Position numbers and translations under genes: made by a program. This document shows, piece after piece, positions 52,823 through 63,387 of a DNA stretch of 64,000 nucleotides (positions are counted from its first letter, which is position 1; each line of letters opens with the position of its first letter). Origin of the DNA: Azolla caroliniana (taxonomy: Eukaryota > Polypodiophyta); assembly GCA_043228905.1 (NCBI GenBank), contig JBHGNT010000006.1:13950001-14014000 (forward strand), given 5' to 3'. The notes beneath the pieces were generated by a model. The model was not told the origin of the DNA. It saw only the letters and a program-made list of their open reading frames with translations, and made no database searches.

Positions 52823-53551
52823 TGTCGTAGTGTATTTTGTACACTACGTGAAAAACGTATATAGTATTAGATTCAATAAAAAATGAAGAAATAGAAGAAA
52901 ATAGCAAAATAAATGGAACATGCATAGGGCAAGATTCGAACCTTGCACCTCCATGTTAATAATGTAATGTCTTACCATTACACTAGCATTTCATTAGTGT
53001 TAAAGCATAGATGTCCCACATAGAAAGGTAAATTCACGCTAGGATAAACATTAGAAAAACGCATAACAAAAGAAAAAGCTACACATACACATCTAGCGTG
53101 CATGATAAAAAACGCACAAGTTAGAAAAAAACATGATCACTTTAGATAAAGCATATAGTCTATCTATAGGAAAAGCATGGGGTCTATAGTTAGAGAAAAA
53201 GCATGGATTACTAAGACTTCCTCATCACTACATAAGGATGGGGAGCACAATGTAATTGTGTGTGAAAAATATTTGGAAACTGGATATGTTTCTAAAAAAC
53301 ACCAATTAATAAACTATACTCGTGGGATTCACGAGAATTCTATATCATTCTCTTTCAACCGAAGTTTATATTCTTATATTCATATTGATTAATCTAATAC
53401 AATACACTCGTGGGATTCACGAGTTTGCTATAACTCTTTCTTACAACATATTTATATTCTTATTAGCCTTAAAACTCTCTTCTTCCTAGTCCAAAACCCC
53501 GGCGGTTCCCACCCGACTCACGCAAACGATCCGGAGCCGAAAGGCACGACA
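52823..53551 (+). repeat. TR-GAG copy 2, 3' LTR
   Basis: Same as 50033-50761 except three transitions, all within the tRNA-like module (52919-52996). Here A box 52975-52985 and B box 52932-52942 (AGATTCGAACC) are intact. Confidence 0.94.
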
Positions 53552-53555
53552 GCGT

Positions 53556-54560
53556 GCCTCGACCCATCCGGTCCTCTTGTCTTCTCACACGACCTTTCTC
53601 AGCTTCCTTGTTGTTGCGGTGTTGGCGCCTCTTTTGTTGCCTTCTCTTCAGCTTGGCCCTTGGTTGATTCAGCGTATCTGAATCAAACATCTGAACCGAC
53701 TCAGCTACCTCCGATCGGTTTTCGCTCTCGTCTGAGTTGGCTGTCTCCAACTCGTCTTCGGTCTCCTTGCCCTTGACGCCATCATCTCTCCCATGCTTGG
53801 TTGGCTTCGGCTCTTTCTTTCGACTACTCCCCTTATGTCCGCTTTTGGACTCTTCCTCGGATCTGCCCTTGGCTTCTTTAGTCGATCCGAAATCGAATTC
53901 GTCATCCGACTCGGTGTCATGGTTTTCTCTCCCCCTTCCGTGGTCATTCGGGACATCTCTCCCCCTCACGTTCGGCACATCAAGGTGACGCAACCCAATT
54001 GCACCCGAGAATTGTCGCAACTTGTCTAGACCAAGAGGCTTGGTGAAGATGTCGGCGGTCTGCCGATCCGTCGGAACATACTGAAGTTCGACTTCACCTG
54101 AGAGAACACGCTGACGGACGAAATGGTAGTGCACCTCAATGTGCTTAGTTCGGGCGTGGAAAGCGGGGTTCTTGGCGAGCTGGATGCTGCTGACGTTGTT
54201 GCAGTAGATAGTTGTTGGATCGAACACCTCCACCTGCAGATACTTAAGTAGCCGCTTCAACCATATGACTTCGCATGTCGCGATAGCCGCTCCTCTATAC
54301 TCGGCGTCGGTGCTCAACAGCGCAACTGTCGGCTGCTTCTTGCTACTCCACGCGATCGTGGCACTCCCGAGAGAGAACGCGAAACCGGACGTGGATCGGC
54401 AATCGGCGACGTTGCCGGCTCAGTCAGCATTGGTGTAGCCGACCAACTGCGGGGTTGTAGCGGACCAATATAGTAGCCCCCGGTCCTTAGTGCCACTGAC
54501 GTACCAGAGTACGCGTTGTGCGCACTAAAGGTGTTCCTCGGTCGGTCGCACCATGAACTA
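53556..54560 (-). pseudogene. Copia-F RNase H and charged tail
   Basis: RNase H from about 54500: YTNAD then a stop, STDAEYRG near 54312, YCNN near 54205 (Asn where Asp is usual), HARTKHIEVHYHFVRQRVL. The frame 54317-53552 runs without a stop from RNase H into the tail: acidic (TESDDEFDFGS; EDELETANSDESEN) then basic (KLKRRQQKRRQHRNN), showing that the tail is part of the pol protein. It is cut by TR-GAG copy 2. Confidence 0.86.
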
Positions 54561-55065
54561 ACTAATCACCCCGACCGGGTAGCTGAGATCTGGTTGGGTA
54601 ATGGTCAAGTATATAAGGTTGCCAACTATTTGTCGGAACCTCGTCGGGACGCATACCTTTCCGGACTCGAGGCGAAGCTTGACGGTTCTATCTAGAGGAG
54701 TTGAGACGGACTTACAGTCTGCCATCCCGAATTTGAAGAGCATATTCAGCATGTAATGCCATTGGCTTATCAATATGCCTTCGGGGGTGCGGATCACTTC
54801 AATCCCGAGGAAGTAATGAAGGTCCCCCAGATCCTTCATGTCGACTGATGCCGCGAGCTGGAGCTTCACGTGGTCAATTTCACCTAGGTCGGCGCCGGTG
54901 ATTACCAAGTCATCAACATATAGTAAAACACTGACCGGACCGAGTCGACCTTTCCGGATGAACAGGGAAAAGTCTGATTTTGACGTTGCAAAGCCCATCC
55001 AATGTAGTTGTTGCATGATCTTCGCGTTCCAGGCACGCAGGGCTTGCTTCAGTCCGTAAAAGGAC
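54561..55065 (-). pseudogene. Copia-F reverse transcriptase, C-terminal part
   Basis: Catalytic LLYVDDLVITG near 54920; MKDLGDLHYFLGIEVI near 54830; open 55016-54558. It begins after the chromovirus insertion, whose duplicated target here reads AGGAC (55061-55065). Confidence 0.9.
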
Positions 55066-55489
55066 TGTCAGGAATAGTACTAAAGCAGAGATGGAATTAG
55101 TACTAAGAAGAGTAGTACTATTAGTACTAAGAGGACGAGACTGCGTAAGATTCCCGAGAGAGAGGAAGTGAGAAGAGGAGAGAGAGAGATAGGATGATGA
55201 CATCAACTCTTATATTATATGAAAGATAAGTACAAATCGGCTAAGAGGCTTAAGACTGGTGTTGAACCAATTTGGTTCAAAACAATGCCTTGTGCCTCCT
55301 TTTAGAGTGTTTTTAGGAATAATCCTAAAGCTTCTAGAATGTTCCAAAGAGATCTGGAATATACATCAATTTTCTATGATAAAGCATAAATGAAAATAAT
55401 ATTCTACAAATTACAATTCATAGTCCAATGGTTAGAGCTTGACCCATGTAGCATAAGGTCATGGGTTCGAGTCTTGCCATATCATGACA
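55066..55489 (-). repeat. Chromovirus-1 3' LTR
   Basis: TGTCATGATATGG to TTCCTGACA (minus strand). TATA box mutated (TCTAAAAG). tRNA-like module on the plus strand: A box 55421-55431, B box 55464-55474. A polypurine tract (TTTAAGGGGGGAGATAA, 55490-55506 minus) precedes it. Confidence 0.94.
55421..55489 (+). other. tRNA-like module at the LTR tip, antisense to chromovirus-1
   Basis: A box TAGTCCAATGG and B box GGTTCGAGTCT start 43 nt apart. The sequence runs on through CTTGCC to the terminal bases of the LTR (CATGACA). GACC and GGTC could pair around the middle. The T-stem is weak, so it is tRNA-like, not a tRNA gene. A second copy is at 60661-60729. Confidence 0.75.
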
Positions 55490-55501
55490 TTATCTCCCCC
55501 C

Positions 55502-57239
55502 TTAAAGACGACGAGTGGAACGAGTCCGCGCTAATTGCGGACCGGGTTTGTCTGGATACTTTCGGTGGAAATCAGCAAGAAGATCTTGTGCATTGGCAAC
55601 ATGCTCGACGGGTTCCCAAGTACGTTCACTCGGACTATAACCGAGCCAATCGACCAAGTAATAAAGTTTGTTGCGAACAAGTTTGGAATCGAGGATGGCA
55701 ACAACTTCATACTCCGGGCCGGTGTCGAACTCCAGCGGGGGCAGCGGTGGTGTCACACGATCGGGAATGGTGTTTGCTTTATAAGGTTCAAGAAGAGAAC
55801 AATGGAAAACCGGATGTATCGGAAGCTGCGGAGGGAGATCAAGGCGGAAGGTGACATCATTAATCTTCCCCGTAATATGGAAAGGACCGAGTCGTCGATA
55901 ATCCAACTTGTCGCACGGTTGAGTAGTCTTGATGTGACGACGTAAGAGCCATGCTCTGATCTCCGATGGCAAAAGAGGAGGGAATCGGATGACGATCCGC
56001 ATAAGTCTTCTGTATGTGTTGAGCATGACGAAGGCGAGTAGAGAGATCCATCTGGATCTTGCGTAGCCTCTCCAAATGATCCTCGGCACGAGGGTTGGTA
56101 GGTAGCTCCGGAGTGTCGATCACCGACCAGCGAGGATGGAAACTGGTATAAGCGAAAAATGGGGAGACCCGAGTCGAGGAGTGAATAGCATTATTATACG
56201 CAAACTCCGCAAAGTGGAGAATCTCGGCCCAATTGTCCTGTTGATAACTCAGGAAACACCAGAGATATTGCTCCAGCGTTTGGTTTGTTCGTTCCGCCTG
56301 CCCGTCGGTCTGAGGATGGTAGCCGGAGGAGAGGTTGCAGGAGACCTTGAGCATCTTGAAGAGATGCTGCCAAAATTTGGAGACAAATTGTGGGCCTCGG
56401 TCACTGATAATACTGTCTGGGAGGCCATGATGCCGAAATACCTCACGCATAACAAGAGCGGCGCTTTCCTCGCTAGTGATGGCTTTAGGACATGGCACAA
56501 AATGTGCCATCTTCGTATATCGATCGACGACGGTTAGGATAGCATCGAACCCCTTCGAGACCGGCAGATCTGTGATAAAATCAAGACAAATAGACTGCCA
56601 TGGCTTACTTGGAATCGGTAAAGGTTCCAACAAGCCATATGGATGGTGTCGTGGCATCTTTGCTTGGTAGCAAGCATCACAGGTCCGAACGTAGTCGTCG
56701 ACAAAACGGCGCATGTGGGGCCACCAAAAAGATCGCTGCACTAGCTCCAACGTCTTAGTACTACTGAAATGTCCCGCTGTATGGGTGTCGTGACAATGTT
56801 GGACGATTTGAAGGTGACAGGAGCAATCGGGGACATATACGCGCTTTTTAAAGAATAACAAACCATCATGATATTCGAATTGTCGGTAGTCAATACCTGG
56901 TTGTTGAGACTGAGAACAGGATGCCCGAGAAGTATCAATGTGCGCCAGGATGTCTTGAGCAAAACTATCTGTCTTCAAGGTTGCACGTATGTCATCGGTA
57001 ATCCTTGAATCCATCGGGGTGTGAAAAATCCGCGTCGTGTGCAATCGTGTTGGTCCCAAGATTACTTGCTTTTGATTATCAAATGTTGCGTCACCAGGAC
57101 AAGGTGCAAGATATGAACGCCGTGATAGTGCATCTGCTTTTCCTTGCTGCTTTCCCGGTCGATATGTGATTTTGAAGTCGAAACGCGTGAGGAATTGCGC
57201 CCACCGAGCTTGTCGTCGATTTAGTACGCGAGCGTTCTG
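55502..57239 (-). pseudogene. Chromovirus-1 integrase and chromodomain
   Basis: Open 57059-55860, then shifted frame 56089-55502. Zinc domain: HCHDTHTAGHFSSTK near 56800 and CDACYQAKMPRHHPY near 56670. Core: Asp in CLDFITDLP (near 56580), Asp in IISDRGPQF (near 56400), Glu in DGQAERTNQTLEQ (near 56290). GPFHITGKINDVTFRLDLP and HPVFHCSLLEPYKAN follow. The chromodomain (EYEVVAILDSKLVRNKLYYL; DWLGYSPSERTWEP) ends near 55515. Chromodomains of this class bind modified histones and direct insertion to heterochromatin. Confidence 0.92.
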
Positions 57240-59075
57240 AAAATAAGCAAGATTTTTATGATCGCTAAAGACAATGACTTGATGTGGAGAGCCGTCTTAG
57301 AAATGCCGCCATTGTACAAATGAATCCATGATGGCTAATAACTCCTTGTCATGTATTTCGTAGTTGATTTCGGCGACATCGAATTTGCGCGAATGGAAAG
57401 CCATCGGATGCAACTCTTCTTTATCGCCTTGTTGAGAAAGGATGCTACCGAGGGCGAAATCTGATGCGTCGGCCTCCATGATGAATGGTTTGCTTGTATC
57501 CACATGAGCTAGAATCGGTGCTGATGTAAAGGCTTTCTTAAGATGCCGAAAAGCCATATCTGCTTCTATGGACCAAAGAAATGCTTGGCCCTTCTTCGTA
57601 AGTTGTGTGAGAGGTAAAATAATCTTCGAGTAATCCTGTATAAACTTACGGTAGAAGTTAGCAAAACCTAGAAAACATTGTACATCTCGTACCGACCGTG
57701 GAATTTGCCACTCTAGTACAGTTTGGATTTTAGCTGGATCCATTGCGATGCCCTTTGAGGAGATGACGTAGCCCAGAAATTCCACGTGCTTGCAATCAAA
57801 GCTACATTTTTCTAGCTTGGCATAAAGACCATTCTCGCGGAGTCGCTTTAGTACTAATAGTACATGAGAATCGTGCTCTTCCTGGGTCTTCGAATAAATC
57901 AATAGATCATCCAGATAAATGATCAAACAGATATCCAAGAGGTCTTTGAATATATCATTTGCCATGTGTTGGAAGACTGCGGGTGCATTGGTTAGGCCAA
58001 ACGGCATAATAGTATACTTGAAATGCCCATACTGCGTGTGAAAGGCGGTCTTCCACTCATCTCCCGGTCGGATCCGCACGAGATTATACGCTCCTCGTAG
58101 GTCGATTTTAGTAAAAAACTTGGCACCATTAACTCGCTCTAAAAGACTTGATATAAGAGGAAGTGCATACCTATTCCAGATGGTGACTTTATTCAATCCG
58201 CGGTAATCAACGACAAGACGAAGTGAGCCATCTTTCTTCTTGACAAAGAAGATGGGTGCACAGGCCGGAGATTTCGAATGGCGGATGAACCCGCTTGCCA
58301 AGTTCTCCTCTATGTAGGCTCGAAGAACTTCTAACTCGGTGGGTGACAAGTTGTAAATTGGTCCCCATGGTGACTCGGTTCCTGGTTGTAAATCGATGGG
58401 ACAGTCATAGGGACGGTGATGAGGAAGGGTACCGGCTTTTACCTTGTCAAATACATCGGCATAAGGATGATAATTTGCTGGAAGTTGTACTGAGGAATCC
58501 TTCTTAATAGTGCTGGAAGGATGTACTGATATTGCAAATAGGAACATTGCCTCCTTGGGTCCTTCTTCGTGTAGTTGATGGAGTGAAATGGTCGAAACTT
58601 GGTGAGTTGATTCTTGGGGTGGTCGATATCGGACTTCTCTTGTTCTCCAATCTATGGCTGGATTATGTAATTCAAACCAAGGTAATCCTAGGACAATGGG
58701 ATGCTCTGGACTACTAATTATATTAAATGATATTACACACACAAAACTACTTAGGACAACTTAAATGGGTTCTGATTCTTCTACAATATTTCCGGAAGCA
58801 ATGGGACGACCATCAATGACTACTACAGATGCAGGACAAGGAAGTTTTCTTAAGGATATCTGAGAAGCTTGGGCAAAATTTCGATCCATGAAACAGGAAT
58901 TAGCTCCGGAATCTAAAAGTGCTAGGACAGGTACTGGGGGAGTACTTTTAGTACTAACAATGACTTGGGCTAGGAACACATTGCTAACTTGCTTGGAAGG
59001 AATGTAACCACTAATGGGCTGTACAGATCTAGGGCTGCTGTCCAACCAAACAACTCCTATTTTGGCTGGACTCAA
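57240..59075 (-). pseudogene. Chromovirus-1 protease, reverse transcriptase and RNase H
   Basis: The frame starts overlapping the gag end by a few bases in another frame. Protease ALLDSGANSCFMDR near 58920. TAA at 58761, then the same frame continues: [55 protein letters not shown], catalytic YLDDLLIYS near 57900. RNase H: FIMEADASDFALGSIL near 57470, NYEIHDKELLAIMDS near 57340, a stop at 57297-57299, then KADALSRRSYLAP near 57130. 481 codons are open from 58742 to 57297. Confidence 0.92.
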
Positions 59076-60229
59076 TCGTTTAACTCTTCATCTAATTGAC
59101 TAAGGATTTCAAATTTATTTGAGATACTTGGGTTATTAGTACTATGAATACTATCAAACACTCTATTAGTACTATTAATACTATCAGACACTCCTAAGGG
59201 AAGAATTGACTCGGGTTTAGTACAGGCTACAATTTGATTTACCTGTCTTCTTGGCCTATGGGGACAATTAATTGCGATATGCCCTGGTTCACCGCAATAA
59301 AGACATAATCGATTTGCACGTCGTCGTTGCTTTTCTTCTTCCGATAACGGGCCGCGTCGACGCATGGTATCGATCTCCATCGGTGTCGAAGTATTTGCTT
59401 GAGGTATGTCTCGTGCAAATGGTCTAGCCGCAACTGCGGCGTAAGTGGGCTCCGGCCTAGCGCGTGGTATCTATAATTGATGTTCCGAACGTCGTTTGAA
59501 GAGGTGGTTGTCACATCGGACCGCTCGACTGATTGCCTCCGTAAGAGACTTTGGTTCTTCGGAGAAGGTTAGAAGTAGATCTTTGACATCATTTCGCAGG
59601 CCATAGCGAAACTGCTCCATTAGTGCTTGATCATCCCAGGGTATGTCGGAAGCGAGTAGGCGGAAATCCGCCGCATAGGCAAAGGCTGGACGATCGCCTT
59701 GACGCAATCGCTGGATCTTGTTGATCGTCGTCCTGATGCTGTCGGTGTCTCCAAAGCAAGCTTTGAACTCACTAATAAAATCTTCAAAGTTATTAAGCAA
59801 GGGCGATTGTTTTTCTAGAAGCGGAGCGAACCATGCTAAGGCTGAGCCGCTAAGCAACGTGCCTATTAAGCCGACTCGGGATGCATCAGTGGGGTATCGG
59901 GAAGGATGAATTTGGAGGACTAATCGTACCTGATTAAGGAATCCCCTGAATTGCGATCGCGTTCCATCAAATTTCACAGGAAGTCCAATCTTCGGCTCTT
60001 TATGAAATACTCGGGGACTTGATCCTTGTTGTTGCAATGCCGCTTCGAGTTGTTGCACTCGTAACGCTAACTCCCCATGTTGTTGCTGTGTTTGTTGCTT
60101 TTCTAGAGCGATTTGTTGCAGATCCCCTATCAGCCGTTGGTTTTCTTGTTCCAGGACAACAAACTTTTCTTTTAGGCACTGTAACTCGGAGAAAACAGAT
60201 TGATATTCTTGGGCGCTAATAGTAGCCAT
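59072..60229 (-). pseudogene. Chromovirus-1 gag
   Basis: ATG at 60229 (MATISAQEYQ). One frame of 385 codons to 59072 with a single TAG at 59471-59473. N-terminal coiled coil (residues 10-70, Gln/Glu/Leu-rich heptads). Gag core: PVKFDGTRSQFRGFLNQV; GLIGTLLSGSALAWFAPLLE; FRYGLRNDVKDLLLTFSEE. CCHC knuckle [14 protein letters not shown] near 59310. Confidence 0.9.
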
Positions 60230-60290
60230 AGTAGAGGGAAAAGGGTAGGAGGATGAGGGGGAACGACAAGTAGGCTGGAGGAAAGAGGAA

Positions 60291-60305
60291 GAAATTGGTT
60301 CAAAC
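60291..60305 (-). promoter_or_regulatory. Candidate self-priming site of chromovirus-1
   Basis: The minus strand reads GTTTGAACCAATTTC, starting on the first base after the 5' LTR. Twelve bases (TTGAACCAATTT) are the exact complement of AAATTGGTTCAA in the LTR (60513 down to 60502), where the mRNA is expected to begin, 33 nt below TATAAAA (60546). No match to the plant initiator-Met site. This layout is that of the Tf1/sushi group, whose mRNA 5' end primes reverse transcription. Confidence 0.65.
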
Positions 60306-60729
60306 TGTCAGGAATAGTACTAAAGCAAAGATGGAATTAGTACTAAGAAGAGTAGTACTATTAGTACTAAGAGGACTAGACTGCGTAAGATTCCCGAGAG
60401 AGAGGAAGTGAGAAGAGGAGAGAGAGAGATAGGATGATGACACCAACTCTTATATTATATGAAAGATAAGTACAAATCGGCTCAGAGGCTTAAGACTAGT
60501 GTTGAACCAATTTGGTTCAAAACAATGCCTTGTGCCTCCTTTTATAGTGTTTTTAGGAATAATCCTGAAGCTTCTAGAATGTTCCAGAGAGATATGGAAT
60601 ATACATCAATTTTATATGATAAAGCATAAATGAAAATAATATCCTACAAATTACAATTCATAGTCTAATGGTAAGAGCTCGACCCATGTAGCATAAGGTC
60701 ATGGGTTCGAGTCTTGCCATATCATGACA
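60306..60729 (-). repeat. Chromovirus-1 5' LTR
   Basis: Partner of 55066-55489. TATAAAA intact (60546 downward on the minus strand). tRNA-like module with A box 60661-60671 and B box 60704-60714. Near-palindrome TTGAACCAAATTGGTTCAA at the presumed transcription start. Confidence 0.94.
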
Positions 60730-61143
60730 GGGACTTCTTCAATTGGCACACTGCCGACGTGTTCGTTCCGGAGTGAAATCCGGGGGGTTGTATCATGTAA
60801 TGTACCTGTTCCTCAAGGTCACTTTGTAGGAACGCATTCTTTACATCCATCTGATGTAAGTGCCACCCTTTTGCCGCAGCTACCGCGAGCAAAACACGGA
60901 CGGTCTTCATCTTCGCGACCGGCGCAAACATCTCATCGTAGTCGATGTCGTGTTTCTGCGCGTAGCCTTTTGCTACTAACCGGGCCTTGTATCGGTTGAT
61001 CGAGCCGTCAATGTTGTACTTGACCTTGTACACCCACCTACATTCGATCGGCTTCACATCCTTCGGTGCGTCAACCAGGTCCCAAGTCTCGTTTTCCACT
61101 AGTGCGTGCATCTCTTCCTCCATTGCGGCACACCAATTCGCGT
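60730..61143 (-). pseudogene. Copia-F reverse transcriptase, N-terminal part
   Basis: Open 61123-60722: [57 protein letters not shown]. It ends at KKSL, where the chromovirus sits. The upstream end is cut at 61143 by the Ty3 element. Confidence 0.9.
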
Positions 61144-61794
61144 TGTCGTGAAGAAAACCATCCCTTAGCGCAATCAGTGCATAGCGCGCGTGAACCGGCT
61201 CTTCACGCGTGCGCGCCCTTTAATGTATATAATAGAGAATTAGGTACAAAGGTATATCCTAGGTAGTTAGATTCGGTAGGTAGGAAGTTAATGAGGGAAA
61301 CGGCTCCCTTCTTGAAGCTATAAAAGAGAGGGAGACGCGGGGAGAGAGGGGAGAAAAAGGGGGCATTGAGGAGGACGAAGTGTTGTCGGACCGAAACCGA
61401 ACGCTTCTCCTCTATTCGTTCTCCATCGCTCTTCTCTGCAGGTTTTCGGGAGGCTCGCACTGCTTCGAGGAACGCCCGTGTGCTTCCGGCAACACCTCCA
61501 TCCTATCCCCTTTCGTGCGCAGACGAGCAGGCATCGGCATCTGTTCGCCGGCCTGTTCGGTTGTAACCGCTCGCGTGCTCTGTTATTTATTTGTCATTCG
61601 TTAATATACAAACATCTCTCTGTCTCTGTGTCCATTCGTGTCTTCCGCGTTGACGGGCCGTGTCCCTGTGTTTCCTTGCTCATACGTAACCGGGCGTCTC
61701 TCTCTTTCTCTTTCCCCTTCTATCACCTGCTCTTCGGTTCAAGACCCCGGTGGTCCCGCCTCGTTTCTCCACGCACGCACGTAGTAACGCGACA
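61144..61794 (+). repeat. 5' LTR of the terminal Ty3 element
   Basis: 651 bp, TGTCGTGAAG to ACGCGACA. TATA box GCTATAAAAGAG near 61317. No tRNA-like module was found in this LTR. Confidence 0.85.
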
Positions 61795-61798
61795 TCTT

Positions 61799-61816
61799 TG
61801 GTGAACCCGACGTGAA
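61799..61816 (+). promoter_or_regulatory. Primer-binding site of the terminal Ty3 element
   Basis: TGGTGAACCCGACGTGAA, the same 18 bases as at 24502 and 50766. Confidence 0.82.
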
Positions 61817-61838
61817 CAAGGCGGCAGAGGAGCAGAAG

Positions 61839-63047
61839 ATGAGGGGTTCGGATCTTGCAGAGGCCATGGCTTCGGCCGTGGACCGGATAGTGAGCGCGCG
61901 CGAGTGCACCAACGCCCTTGACAGGGCTATTGAGGCGATCGTCGGTACGATCGGCCGGTTCAGTGGAAAGGATGCCACGAGTTATTTGGCATCCTACCGG
62001 GCGGAGATGTTGATGAGGGATATTCCGGAAGAGAGGCGTCTTGCCAGATTCCCTCGAGTGGCGATGCCGGGCATCCATGCGGAGGTGGTCGAGGTCCGGG
62101 CGGAGAGCCGGACCTGGGAGGAGTTCGAAGGACGGCTCCTGGAGAAATACGAGCTGGATGACGCGCTTTGACTTTCGAAGCGGGGCTTCCTGGAGTGGGT
62201 GGAGTCCCCCAACAAAGGAAGAAATGCGTCGGTACTCCTCCGGGAGTTTGAGGAATGCTTTGCGCGCCTTTCGGCGCTTGATCGGACCGTTCTGGACACA
62301 AGTCGTGTCCTACTGTTTGTCAAATCGGTTGACGCACGGGATCGGGAGCAAGTGGGCTCCTTACTGGAAACCGAAGACGGGCTGACGGCCGACTGGGCTG
62401 CGGTAAAAAGAGTCTGTGGCCGTTTTGACAAACGGCAGGAGTGGGCTGATACAGGGGCGACCGGGGCAGGTCCTGTCGCAGCAAGGAAGCTCGAACCGAT
62501 ACCACAGGCGCGAAGGGAAGAGACCCGGGAGTGGCTCGAAACCGGTTCGGCTTCGACCGGCATGGTCAGAGGCTCGTCCGGGGGAACAGCTTTGGACGAG
62601 TTGACACAGTCGGTAAAGGATCTCCAGATCGCCCAGGCTCGGAGGGAAGGCCGCGAACAGGCTCGTGACCGACGGCCTCCGGCAGGAAATAGGTGCTTGT
62701 GGTGCGACGGGGTCGGCCACATCCGGAAAGACTGCGGGGACTTTGCGGAGGCGTTGAGAAGCCGGGTAGTGTACCTGTGGGAAGGTCCGGTGCACGCCAG
62801 CGATACCCGGAGGGCCCTGAACCGAAACGACGGGCGAGGAGGAATGAAAAGGCTGATGGAAGAGGCGGTGACCCGGCACGCGGAGACCGTCCACTACTCG
62901 GCGTCAGCCGGTATTCGGTTCGGAGGTAGCGAGGCCCGGAAGGAGAGCAAAGCCGGGTTCTGGCCGACGATGCTGGAAGGCCTCGCCGGTGCCCGACTAA
63001 GGAAAGACGAGGCGGACCGCGCGGAGAAGCGGGTCCAGGAGGAGTGA
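61839..63047 (+). pseudogene. Ty3 gag with zinc knuckle
   Basis: Starts at the ATG 61839 (MRGSDLAEAMASAV). One frame of about 402 codons with a single TGA at 62169-62171. Core: IGRFSGKDATSYLASYRAEM; WEEFEGRLLEKYELDDAL; LREFEECFARLSALDRTVLD; RVLLFVKSVDARDREQV; LTADWAAVKRVCGRFDKRQE. CCHC knuckle CLWCDGVGHIRKDC near 62697. The C-terminal part is Arg/Glu/Lys-rich. Confidence 0.88.
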
Positions 63048-63049
63048 CC

Positions 63050-63367
63050 CGATCGAAGAAAAGACGGGTTTCGTCGAAGCAGCTTGCCAGAACTACGAGG
63101 CTCTGGTTGAAGACAAAGAGGTAGGTAAAACTGGAGGGGCCGGACCCTCACAGAGATACGAAACCCGATTCGGGCCGAAACGGAACGAGGCCAGTGAGAC
63201 CAGTGCCCGGGATAACCACAAGAAGGGCGGATACCGGTTGGGCACGGAGATCGAAAGGACCACGGACCTACGAAAGGTCCTAGAAGAACGAATCCTCGAC
63301 AACAAGGTGGAACTGTCGTTGCGGGAGGTGCTCGGAATTGCCAAGAAGGAGTTCCACGACTCCATCG
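63050..63367 (+). pseudogene. Ty3 pol leader upstream of protease
   Basis: The frame after the gag stop encodes FVEAACQNYEALVEDKEV, then GYRLGTEIERTTDLRKVLEE and LSLREVLGIAKKEFHDSIV. This resembles the conserved leader ahead of protease in some Ty3 elements. The frame is lost at the telomere-like insertion. Confidence 0.65.
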
Positions 63368-63387
63368 TAAACCCTAAACCCTAAACC
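63368..63387 (+). repeat. Interstitial telomere-type repeat
   Basis: Two full and one partial plant telomere unit (CCCTAAA) in a row, placed between two shifted halves of coding sequence. Confidence 0.85.

Larger units (their letters stand above)
50033..53551 (+). mobile_element. Gag-only LTR retrotransposon (TR-GAG type), copy 2
   Basis: LTRs 50033-50761 and 52823-53551 (729 bp, three differences seen) with the 4-bp target duplication GCGT at 50029-50032 and 53552-53555. Comparison with the uninterrupted Copia-B tail near 17525-17560 confirms the empty site. Primer site 50766-50783, one gag frame, polypurine tract GGAGGGGGTGAG at 52811-52822. No pol. Younger than Copia-F. Confidence 0.95.
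55066..60729 (-). mobile_element. Chromovirus-1 (Ty3 with chromodomain), full length
   Basis: 5664 bp with LTRs 55066-55489 and 60306-60729 (424 bp). The target duplication is GGGAC at 60730-60734 and AGGAC at 55061-55065 (one change). The order gag, protease, RT, RNase H, integrase, chromodomain is complete. Lesions seen: TAG in gag (59471), TAA after protease (58761), TAA in RNase H (57297), and one frameshift in the integrase C-terminus near 55960. No tRNA-type primer site follows the LTR; see the self-priming site at 60291-60305. Confidence 0.95.
49684..61143 (-). mobile_element. Copia-F, minus strand, with three nested elements
   Basis: From right to left: RT start (61143-60730), chromovirus-1 insertion, rest of RT and RNase H (55065-53970), charged tail split by TR-GAG copy 2, polypurine tract, and partial 3' LTR (49924-49684). 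The 5' part lies beyond the Ty3 element that begins at 61144. Same lineage as Copia-B. Confidence 0.92.

Noticed and set aside
63368-63387. Chromosome end
   Set aside because: Only two and a half units, within coding sequence that continues on both sides.
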